A stretch of DNA of 16,161 nucleotides from contig JALOTU010000008.1 of NCBI GenBank assembly GCA_025457725.1, positions 1-16,161 of the forward strand, given 5' to 3'. Made by a program: the position numbers and the translations under genes. Below are positions 7,853 through 14,932 of the stretch, in pieces. Source of the stretch: Verrucomicrobiota bacterium. GTDB lineage: Bacteria; Verrucomicrobiota; Verrucomicrobiia; Limisphaerales; DSYF01. Below the pieces are notes generated by a model. The model ran no database searches. It was given only the letters and a program-made list of their open reading frames with translations, and was not told the DNA's origin. Position 1 is the first letter of the stretch. The number at the start of each line of letters is the position of its first letter.

Positions 7853-8941
7853 ATGACTCCTAATCTGCCCCAGACCCATCCGGCCCGTTCCGTGTGGAAC
7901 GGCAAGCGCAACCCGTCCGCCGCGAAAGCGGCTCCCGCGGTTGCTCCTGCGAAGAAACTGCATTTCCTCCTGCTGGCCCTGTGCAGCGCCTTGCTGTTCC
8001 AGGCCTGCGACAAGCAGGGCGCCCAGTCGGCCGATGGCCGCACGCCCAAGAGACTGCACCTGGCTTTTGTCGCCAACTCCCCCGGCGAATTCTGGGCCAT
8101 TGTGAATCTTGGGTGCGACATCGCCGCCCAACAACTGGGGGATGTGGATGTGGATTTCCGCTACCCCACCGAGGCCACCGTCGAGGCACAACAGCAGATC
8201 CTGACGAATCTCCTCGCGTCCGGTGTGGACGGCATCGCCATCAGTCCGATCGATGCCGAAAAACAGACTGATTTTCTAAACGCCATCGCCTCCAAGACAC
8301 TGCTCGTCTGCGCGGACAGTGACGCCGCAGCCAGCAAGCGCGTCAGCTATATCGGCACGGACAATGTGGCCGCCGGAGGCCAGGTTGCCGAATTGATCAA
8401 GGAGGCCCTGCCGTCGGGTGGCGACGTCGCGGTCTTCATTGGCTACGCCAAGGCACAGAACACCATCGACCGTCTCGAAGGCATCCGGAGGGGTTTGGCC
8501 GGATCGAAGGTGCGGATTGTGGAAACGAGGGAGGACGGACAAAGCCGTGCTGTCGCCGAACAGAATGCCAGGGACACGTTGGCGGGGCATCCCGGGCTGG
8601 CCGGCGTGGTGGGCATTTCTGGCTACCACGGCCCGGCACTGCGTACCGCGGTGCAGGCAGCGGACAAGGTTGGAGCGGTCCAGATCGTCTGCTTTGATGA
8701 CAACACCGACACGCTGACCGGCATTCTCGCCGGCGACATCCACGGAACCATTGCCCAGAACCCTTTCCAGATCGGCAAGCAGACCATTGTCCACATGGAC
8801 AAGTACCTGCGGGGCGACAAGTCGCAGTTGTCCGAGCCGACCATTTACACCTCCTCGCGGGCGCTCACCAAAACCAACGTGGAACATTACATTGCCGAGC
8901 AGAAGAACATCTCCTTCTTCCTGAAGGACGGGAGCCTGTAG
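7853..8941 (+). CDS. RbsB-like periplasmic sugar-binding lipoprotein
   Basis: 362 aa. A basic N-terminus (KK at 34-35) and hydrophobic segment (LHFLLLALCSALLF) end in FQAC, with Cys52 as a probable though not canonical lipidation site. The n-region is unusually long, so a later start such as the GTG at 7892 is possible. The rest is a type 1 periplasmic-binding fold of the ribose/galactose class: HLAFVANSPGEFWA, GVDGIAISPID, VSYIGTDNVAAGGQVAEL, VAVFIGYA, GVVGISGYHGPAL, VQIVCFDDNTDTL and GTIAQNPFQIGKQ. These proteins bind monosaccharides outside the inner membrane. No ABC permease or ATPase gene lies nearby. Instead the next gene, 45 bp on, encodes a sensor kinase, so a sensing role is at least as likely as transport. 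The ligand cannot be read from the sequence. Confidence 0.88.
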   Translation: MTPNLPQTHPARSVWNGKRNPSAAKAAPAVAPAKKLHFLLLALCSALLFQACDKQGAQSADGRTPKRLHLAFVANSPGEFWAIVNLGCDIAAQQLGDVDVDFRYPTEATVEAQQQILTNLLASGVDGIAISPIDAEKQTDFLNAIASKTLLVCADSDAAASKRVSYIGTDNVAAGGQVAELIKEALPSGGDVAVFIGYAKAQNTIDRLEGIRRGLAGSKVRIVETREDGQSRAVAEQNARDTLAGHPGLAGVVGISGYHGPALRTAVQAADKVGAVQIVCFDDNTDTLTGILAGDIHGTIAQNPFQIGKQTIVHMDKYLRGDKSQLSEPTIYTSSRALTKTNVEHYIAEQKNISFFLKDGSL

Positions 8942-8986
8942 CGCGGCGGTTTCGTTGATTGACGCGCAGCCGCTCCTCCACGAATC

Positions 8987-11900
8987 TTGTTTTCGTTGCC
9001 TGATCGCTTGTCCAACGCACTGCGTGGTTGCACGGCCACTCTGGTCCTGTTCTGGCTCTGGGGAGGTCACTCAATCAATTGCCGGGGCGCGGACTTGTCC
9101 CCGGACGGGTCGCAATACTGGGTTCGCACCTGGCAGACGGATGACGGCCTTCCGCGAAACACCATCACCTGCATTGCCCAGACGCCGGACGGTTACTTGT
9201 GGCTCGGCACACCGTTCGGCGTGATTCGCTTTGACGGCGTGGCGTTCACGCGGATGGAGGGCGACTTCCATCCGGGCTTTACGCGGGCGCGAAGCCGCGT
9301 GCTGCATACGGATGCTCAAGGCCGCCTGTGGATTGGCACGGGCACGGCCGGAATCATCCGGTATGATGGCAGGGCGTTCACCATCATTGACAGCCACAGC
9401 GGGCTCCCTCACCCGACGATCAGCGCCCTCTGCGAGGACCAGAGCGGCGTCCTCTGGATTGGTTTTCAAAACGGACTGCTGGCCTGGGTGGATGCCGAGG
9501 CCCGGGTGCATCCGGCGGCTGCGGTGCGGGGAGGGTGGACCGACGGGGCGATTCAGCTGGTGCGGGACGCGCACGGAACCCTGTGGTTTGCGCAGGGGAA
9601 CGCCTACGGTCAGTTGGTGGGGGGAGTGGTCACCAATGTCACGGTCACCGAGAATTCGCCGGTCATCTTGTGCCCCAGTCGCGACGGTGGCATGTGGTTC
9701 ATCGCGGGCAACCTGCTGCAGAAGACTCCACCGCCCGGCGCCAGTCCGACGTTTGTCACCCTGCAGTTGCCCTTGAGGCCCAACCAGATGCCTGTGCTCT
9801 TCGAGGACCATCGGGGCGATCTGTGGATTGGCAGCCAAAGAGAGGGCGTGTTTCGGTATGCGGACGGGGAATTCATGCGTGAATTTGACACCTCGCACAG
9901 GATCCTGGCCATTTTTGAGGACGCCGAGGACAACCTGTGGATTGGCACCGAGGGAGGGGGGTTGAGTCGTCTGCAGACGCGGATTTTTCACAGGCTCACC
10001 ATGCAGGAGGGATTGCCCCAGTCGGTACTGCGCTCGGTCTGCGAAGCGGCCAATGGAGACATCTGGCTCTCCGGGCAGGGCCCAATGCTGATGAAGTGGA
10101 CGCCCGAGGGCGGTTTGGACCAGGCGTCCGGGTTCACGAACATCGGCACAACCTGTGTGCTGCCGAAGCCCGGAGGCGGCGTGTGGGTCGGCACCGTCGA
10201 CTGGGGGCTCTATTTGGTTGACGACGGTCAGCAGCGGCATCAGGGAAATTGGGGAGCCTTTCGCGGTCGCCAGATCCGGGCCATGCACCAGGATGCACAA
10301 GGACAGCTCTGGCTGGGCTGCCTGCCGGATGGCCTGATTCGCGTTGCCGCGGATACGATGACACCCCCGCAGGAGTATTTCGATCAGGGTCTGCCCAATG
10401 AGGCCATCTGGGCCCTCACCGACGACGCCGGCGGCAACCTCTGGCTGGGAACAATCAGTGGCGAACTGTGGCGCTACGACGGGAGTGCGTTTTCCAGCTA
10501 TGGGACTGCGGACGGCCTGCCGGGCGCCTCCATCGGCGCGTTGTACTTTGCCCCGGAAGGCGATTTGTGGGTCGGCACATTGGGTGGGGGCCTGGGAAGG
10601 TTGCGCCAGGGCCGGTTCGTCTTTGCCGACGTGCGTCACGGGCTGGCCGATGATGTGATCTTAAGCATCGTGGAGGATGATCTGGGTTTCTTCTGGCTGA
10701 GCTCGGACCAGGGAATCCTGCGCGTGCGGAGGCGGGATCTGGAGGATTTTGCCGATGGCCGGCGCGACCACTTTGACTCGATCCGCTACGGCAAGGACGA
10801 CGGCCTGGCAAACGTCGAGTGCATCGGGGGCTACCAGCCATCGGCCTGGAAGACCCGGGCGGGCAACATTTGGTTTGCCACCAGCAAAGGCGCCGTCTGG
10901 GTGAATCCGGCCTCGCTTGCCCCGGAGGCCCCCCCGCCCACGCCAGTGCTGGAACGGGTGCTTTTGAACAACCAGGATGTGGCGGATCATCACGACCTGG
11001 CCTTCCCCTTCGGGTACTCCAGATTGGACTTCCAATACACCGCGCCCGGATTCACGTCCCCGGAACAAATCCGATTCCGCCATCAGCTGGTGGGCCTGGA
11101 TCCGGATTGGATTGACGACGGCACCACTCGCGTGGCCTCCTATCCGCGGCTTGCCCCGGGCCGCTACATCTTTCGTTTCACCGCCGGCAATCGCGAGGGC
11201 GCCTGGAGCCAGCGCATGGTGTCGCTCCCTTTCGAGGTCACCCCGGCCTACTGGCAGACCGCATGGTTCCGGTTCGCGGTCCTGCTGGTCTTTGCCGGAG
11301 TGGTGGCGGGCGGCGTTCGATACCGCTACGTGCAGAAGATGCGTCGCAAACTGCGCGCGCTGGAACAGGAGCGCGCGCTGGAGCAGGAGCGGATGAGAAT
11401 CGCCCGCGACATCCACGACGACCTCGGGGCGCGCCTTACGCAGATGGCTTTCGTTAGCGACATGGTTGCGGGGGAAATCGGCGAGGGTGGTAAGGCCGGT
11501 GAACGCCTGGCGCGACTGGCCAACAGTTCCCGGGAAGCGATTCGATCGCTGGATGAAATCGTCTGGGCCGTCAATCCGGGCAAAGACACCCTGCCCAATT
11601 TCGTGGATTACCTCAGCCATTACGCCAACGAGTTCTTCCGATCCTCCTCCACCCGTTGCCGGCAGAATCTGCCCATGATCATTCCGGACCTCAGCCTGCC
11701 CACAGACCTGCGACACCATCTCTTTCTCGCCTGCAAGGAGGCCCTGGCCAATGTCTCCAAGCACGCCGAGGCCACCGAAGTCCAGTTGCGGCTGCGTGTC
11801 GACGGGGCGGACCTGGAAATCGTCATCGAGGACAATGGCCGAGGTTTCCGGATGGACGGGCTTGCTGGCGACGGCAACGGGCTGGCCAACCTGAACACGC

Positions 11901-12046
11901 GCCTCGCAACCATTGGCGGTCACTGCCGGGTGAATTCAGAACCCGGTCAAGGCACCCGCGTCCGCTTGCAGGTCCGACTGCCGGGCGGACCCGCCCCGGA
12001 CACAAAGCGGCGCGAGCCGTCCACAGCCTCACCTTCCCGGAACTGA
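8987..12046 (+). CDS. Sensor histidine kinase with double beta-propeller (Reg_prop), Y_Y_Y and HisKA_3/HATPase domains
   Basis: About 1019 aa. The start is uncertain: no ATG fits and I use the TTG at 8987, with the TTG at 9008 also possible. Either gives a signal sequence (ATLVLFWLWGG). Fourteen LWxG-type blade motifs (such as LWIGTGTAGIIRYDG and LWVGTLGGGLGRL), spaced about 42 residues apart from about residue 70 to 630, make two 7-bladed periplasmic propellers. A Y_Y_Y domain follows (about 650-753), then one membrane helix (about 761-777), a short coiled coil (LRALEQERALEQE), and a HisKA_3 domain with phospho-acceptor His810 in RDIHDDLG. The ATPase domain has the N-box around N922, DNGRGF 949-954 and GDGNG 961-965, so all kinase motifs are intact. 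Architecture as in Bacteroides polysaccharide sensors, but without the fused receiver and AraC domains. It probably senses an extracellular glycan and phosphorylates the regulator encoded 7 bp downstream. Confidence 0.93.
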   Translation: MFSLPDRLSNALRGCTATLVLFWLWGGHSINCRGADLSPDGSQYWVRTWQTDDGLPRNTITCIAQTPDGYLWLGTPFGVIRFDGVAFTRMEGDFHPGFTRARSRVLHTDAQGRLWIGTGTAGIIRYDGRAFTIIDSHSGLPHPTISALCEDQSGVLWIGFQNGLLAWVDAEARVHPAAAVRGGWTDGAIQLVRDAHGTLWFAQGNAYGQLVGGVVTNVTVTENSPVILCPSRDGGMWFIAGNLLQKTPPPGASPTFVTLQLPLRPNQMPVLFEDHRGDLWIGSQREGVFRYADGEFMREFDTSHRILAIFEDAEDNLWIGTEGGGLSRLQTRIFHRLTMQEGLPQSVLRSVCEAANGDIWLSGQGPMLMKWTPEGGLDQASGFTNIGTTCVLPKPGGGVWVGTVDWGLYLVDDGQQRHQGNWGAFRGRQIRAMHQDAQGQLWLGCLPDGLIRVAADTMTPPQEYFDQGLPNEAIWALTDDAGGNLWLGTISGELWRYDGSAFSSYGTADGLPGASIGALYFAPEGDLWVGTLGGGLGRLRQGRFVFADVRHGLADDVILSIVEDDLGFFWLSSDQGILRVRRRDLEDFADGRRDHFDSIRYGKDDGLANVECIGGYQPSAWKTRAGNIWFATSKGAVWVNPASLAPEAPPPTPVLERVLLNNQDVADHHDLAFPFGYSRLDFQYTAPGFTSPEQIRFRHQLVGLDPDWIDDGTTRVASYPRLAPGRYIFRFTAGNREGAWSQRMVSLPFEVTPAYWQTAWFRFAVLLVFAGVVAGGVRYRYVQKMRRKLRALEQERALEQERMRIARDIHDDLGARLTQMAFVSDMVAGEIGEGGKAGERLARLANSSREAIRSLDEIVWAVNPGKDTLPNFVDYLSHYANEFFRSSSTRCRQNLPMIIPDLSLPTDLRHHLFLACKEALANVSKHAEATEVQLRLRVDGADLEIVIEDNGRGFRMDGLAGDGNGLANLNTRLATIGGHCRVNSEPGQGTRVRLQVRLPGGPAPDTKRREPSTASPSRN

Positions 12047-12053
12047 TCTGCGC

Positions 12054-12704
12054 ATGCCCATTCGAGTTGCCATAGTGGAAGACGATGCCCGTGTGCGTGA
12101 CGCGCTGGTTGAGATGATCAACGAGGCCCCCAGGCTGCGCTGCGTGGCGGACTTCCCCAGCACCGAGGATGCGCTCAAACACTTTCCCGGAGAAAGCACC
12201 GATGTGGCCCTGGTGGACATCAACCTGCCGGGCCGCAGTGGCATCGAGCTGGTCGGCGAACTGAAGAGCCGCTGGCCCAGGCTGCATCTGGTGATGATGA
12301 CGGTCTATGAGGACAGCGAGCAGATCTTCAACTCCCTTCAGGCGGGCGCGACCGGTTACCTGCTCAAGCGCGCGCGTCCGGCGGAAATCATCAGTGCGAT
12401 CCACGAGGTACACAAGGGAGGCTCGCCCATGTCACCGGAGATCGCCCGGAAGGTCGTGCTGTTCTTCCACCAACGCCAGGCCGCCGGCGCCGCGGCGGCC
12501 ACCGAGATGGAGGCGCTCACCAAGCGCGAGACGGAAATTCTCTCCCAGCTGGCCAAGGGCAGCCTTTACAAGGAAATCGCCGATCACATGGGCATCAGTC
12601 TCGACACCGTCCGCACCCATTTACAGCACATCTACAACAAGCTCCAGGTCCATTCCCGGCACGAGGCGGTGATGAAATACCTCGGCCAGCAGGGTGAAAA
12701 CTAG
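12054..12704 (+). CDS. NarL/FixJ-family response regulator
   Basis: 216 aa. The receiver domain has the acidic pocket E9-D10-D11, phospho-acceptor D55 (ALVDINLPG), T83 and K105, all intact. The C-terminal LuxR-type helix-turn-helix runs from about 154 to 207 (LTKRETEILSQLAKG, then YKEIADHMGISLDTVRTHL). It starts 7 bp after the kinase stop, so the two are almost certainly co-translated and form a cognate pair with the HisKA_3 kinase. Targets are unknown. The palindromic sites in the 7764-7852 region are natural candidates because NarL-type dimers often bind inverted repeats. Confidence 0.95.
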   Translation: MPIRVAIVEDDARVRDALVEMINEAPRLRCVADFPSTEDALKHFPGESTDVALVDINLPGRSGIELVGELKSRWPRLHLVMMTVYEDSEQIFNSLQAGATGYLLKRARPAEIISAIHEVHKGGSPMSPEIARKVVLFFHQRQAAGAAAATEMEALTKRETEILSQLAKGSLYKEIADHMGISLDTVRTHLQHIYNKLQVHSRHEAVMKYLGQQGEN

Positions 12705-12997
12705 CCCGGGCTCAAAGAAAGTCCGCCGCATTCGGGATCGGTTCAATTCCACCCTGCGAGCCGGAAACCGGCTCCACTCGGAGGCAGGCGCGGTCAGGGT
12801 CGGATGGTGAGCAGCCGCAATACGGACTCTTCGACAACCGGTTGCAACCGGGCACCGAAAGGCTTCAGCCAATCCGGGGCGGCGCCTGGCCTGGGTCGGG
12901 CGGCCCACCGGGATGGGGGTTGGGCTTCCTGGAAGGTCAAGATTCCTCATGCACCGGCCAACTTTTGCCATTCCGGCATTTGAACCCAGGAGCTTTA
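12705..12997. other. Noncoding gap between the signalling unit and the sugar operon
   Basis: About 290 bp with no gene I can support. It contains a GC-rich hairpin at 12758-12774 and the short palindrome CAACCGGTTG at 12835-12844, followed directly by a partial repeat (CAACCGG). The promoter of the nucleotide-sugar operon is expected here but no clear -35/-10 elements are visible. Confidence 0.6.
12758..12774 (+). terminator. Short GC-rich hairpin after the response-regulator gene
   Basis: GAGCCGG, AAA loop, CCGGCTC: a perfect 7-bp stem located 54 bp after the response-regulator stop. There is no T-run after it, so intrinsic termination is doubtful. It may instead protect the mRNA 3' end. 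Confidence 0.35.
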
Positions 12998-13072
12998 ATG
13001 AACGGCGTCAATTCCAAGCCGCCGAGAACGGGCAGGCTCAAGCAACACAAGAAAGAACGGAGAACATCGATG
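12988..13072 (+). promoter_or_regulatory. Two in-frame start sites, each with a good ribosome binding site, for the epimerase
   Basis: AGGAG at 12988-12992 lies 5 nt before an ATG at 12998. GGAG at 13059-13062 lies 7 nt before an ATG at 13070. Both ATGs are in the epimerase frame, giving 373 or 349 residues. The extra 24 residues are basic and hydrophilic, and lie well before the Rossmann motif. Confidence 0.6.
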
Positions 13073-14119
13073 CAGGAGCAGAAACGTGTCGTGGAAAAGG
13101 ATCCACCCTTGAGAAAGGACGAGCGGATCGTCATCACCGGGGCCGGCGGCTTCATCGCCGGCAACCTCGCCCTCTATTTCAAGAAGAAGGGTTTTACCAA
13201 CATCCGCGCCGTGGACAAGAAGCCGCTGTACGAGTGGTACCTCCACGTGCCCGGGGTGGAGAATCTCTGCCTGGATGTGAGCGACGAGGACAACTGCCGG
13301 CGGGTTTGCGAGGGTGCGGTGGAGGTTTACAACCTGGCCGCCGACATGGGCGGCATGGGGTTCATCGAGCGATTCCGCATCGAGTGCCTGCGTTCCATCC
13401 TTATCAACACCCACATGGTCGAGGCGGCGTATCGCGCCGGTGCCCGGCGCTATTTCTTCTCCAGTTCGGCGTGCGCCTACAACACGCTGCTCCAGAAGGA
13501 TCCGAATGTTCGCGCGCTGAAGGAGTCGGACGCATATCCCGCGATGGCGGAGCGCGGTTACGGCTGGGAGAAGCTGATGAGCGAGATGTTCTGCGAGGAA
13601 TACTGGCACGAGCGTGGCATGAAGACGTTCATCGCGCGCTTCCACAATGTCTATGGCCCGCACGGCACGTGGGACGGCGGCCGCGAAAAGGCCCCGGCGG
13701 CGATGTGCCGCAAGGTGATCGAGGGAATGGACAAGAAGGATCTAAGCATCAACATCTGGGGCAACGGCGAGCAGACCCGCAGCTTCATGTATATCGATGA
13801 CTGCGTGGTCGGCATCGACAAGATCATGCACTGCGACAACCTGATTGCCACGCCGATCAACCTGGGTTCGAGCGAGATGGTCTCCATCAACACGCTCGTC
13901 AGCAAGGTGGAGAGGATTGCCGGCGTCAAGCTGAAGCGGACCTATGACCTGGAGGCGCCGCAAGGCGTGGCCGGCCGCAATTCCGACAACACCTTCATCA
14001 GGAAGGTGCTCAAGTGGGAGCCGAACACGTCCCTCGACAAGGGGCTGGCGGTGACCTACAAGTGGATTCAGGGTCAATATGAGAAACGCAAGAAGGGCCA
14101 CCGCGTTGGCGTGGGTTAA
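13070..14119 (+). CDS. GDP-mannose 3,5-epimerase
   Basis: 349 aa from the ATG at 13070 (373 from 12998). An extended short-chain dehydrogenase/epimerase with the NAD-binding motif GAGGFIA at 24-30. The signature regions match the plant enzyme very closely: NLAADMGGMGF, LKESDAYPA, GRFHNIYGPHGTW-type sequence, GGREKAPAA, TRSFMYIDD and GRNSDN. The catalytic residues C135 (SSSAC), Y164/K168 (YGWEK) and K207 (GREK) correspond, with a constant offset of 10, to C145, Y174/K178 and K217 of Arabidopsis GME as I recall its numbering. The known reaction converts GDP-D-mannose to GDP-L-galactose and GDP-L-gulose in the cytosol. In bacteria the product most likely feeds surface polysaccharide. It is the first gene of a tight operon; the kinase gene follows after 15 bp. 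Confidence 0.93.
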   Translation: MQEQKRVVEKDPPLRKDERIVITGAGGFIAGNLALYFKKKGFTNIRAVDKKPLYEWYLHVPGVENLCLDVSDEDNCRRVCEGAVEVYNLAADMGGMGFIERFRIECLRSILINTHMVEAAYRAGARRYFFSSSACAYNTLLQKDPNVRALKESDAYPAMAERGYGWEKLMSEMFCEEYWHERGMKTFIARFHNVYGPHGTWDGGREKAPAAMCRKVIEGMDKKDLSINIWGNGEQTRSFMYIDDCVVGIDKIMHCDNLIATPINLGSSEMVSINTLVSKVERIAGVKLKRTYDLEAPQGVAGRNSDNTFIRKVLKWEPNTSLDKGLAVTYKWIQGQYEKRKKGHRVGVG

Positions 14120-14134
14120 TCCAAGGGGGCCAAG

Positions 14135-14932
14135 GTGAGCAAGCAGGATTCCGTGCAGCGGGCATTGGGTCATATCCCCCATCGCCTGCAGTTGGCGGGC
14201 GGCTGGATTGACCAGCCGTTCGTCTCGCGCCACAACCCCAAGCCGCCCGGCTCCATGGTGGTGGTGCAGATTGAACCGAACTTCCGGCCCATGGACCGCT
14301 CGGGCATCGCCAGTGGCACGCGCGCCATTGCGGCGAAGCTTTGGAAGGGCAGGCTGCCCAGGCGTCCGCCCGATGAGTTGGTGCGGGAGCTTTATCGCGC
14401 CGAAAACGAAGGCAAGGCCGAACCAAGCGGATCCCAGGACATGATCGGGCTGATCTACCCCGGTGTGAACCGGCTGGACTACGACTACCGCGTCGAGGGC
14501 GGCATCTTCACCTCGCATATTGAGTCGTGCAACAGTCCCAGGGTGGCGCGCTGGCTGGAGAAGGTGTTGCATCTGCTGCCGATCGAGCCGCGGCCTCCAG
14601 GTTACAATCCCCTTGCCAAAAAGAACCTCGACCCGAAATGGATCGCCAGACTGGGCCGGTCGGGCCAGGATTGTTACGACGCCATCTGCCGCCGGGACTT
14701 CAAGGGGCTGGGGGCGTCGCTGAACCTGAACATGAAGTGCTGGGAGACGTTGCTCCCCCTGACGGTGCGGCATCCGCTGATGCAGGTGGATTTGATGGGG
14801 CTCCTGAAGGCCTACCAGAGGCGCTACGCCGGGGCGATGTATTCGGGTTGTGGCGGCGGCTATCTCATCGTCGCCTCCGATGAACCGGTGCCGGGCTCCT
14901 TTCAAGTCAACGTTCGCATTGCAAAAGCATGA
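14135..14932 (+). CDS. Divergent GHMP-family (sugar) kinase
   Basis: 265 aa. The GTG start at 14135 is supported by AGGGGG 5 nt upstream. Three regions recall the GHMP kinase fold: RLQLAGGWIDQPF (17-29, compare the RI..GGG.TD.PF opening of sugar-1-kinases), SGIASGTRA (56-64, in the place of the glycine-rich ATP loop GLGSSSA) and GCGGGY (238-243, motif 3). The protein is shorter than the usual 300-400 residues and motif 2 is divergent, so the family call is sound but the substrate is not. Related enzymes (fucokinase, heptose kinase) phosphorylate the anomeric hydroxyl. That fits a neighbourhood with a mutarotase and a nucleotidyltransferase. The stop overlaps the next start in ATGA (14929-14932), indicating translational coupling. 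Confidence 0.72.
   Translation: MSKQDSVQRALGHIPHRLQLAGGWIDQPFVSRHNPKPPGSMVVVQIEPNFRPMDRSGIASGTRAIAAKLWKGRLPRRPPDELVRELYRAENEGKAEPSGSQDMIGLIYPGVNRLDYDYRVEGGIFTSHIESCNSPRVARWLEKVLHLLPIEPRPPGYNPLAKKNLDPKWIARLGRSGQDCYDAICRRDFKGLGASLNLNMKCWETLLPLTVRHPLMQVDLMGLLKAYQRRYAGAMYSGCGGGYLIVASDEPVPGSFQVNVRIAKA

Noticed and set aside
9071..11923. Long open frames on the minus strand opposite the sensor kinase (9071-10639 and 10661-11923)
   Set aside because: They lie antisense to a kinase with clear motifs along its whole length. Their proteins match no family I recognise, and long antisense frames are expected in GC-rich coding DNA.
8987..12046. Hybrid two-component system with fused receiver and AraC domain, as in Bacteroides
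   Set aside because: The protein ends right after the ATPase domain, and the receiver with a LuxR-type helix-turn-helix is a separate gene.
12703..12712. Palindrome AGCCCGGGCT at the response-regulator stop codon
   Set aside because: It has no loop, is short and GC-rich, and overlaps the stop codon; it is likely chance.
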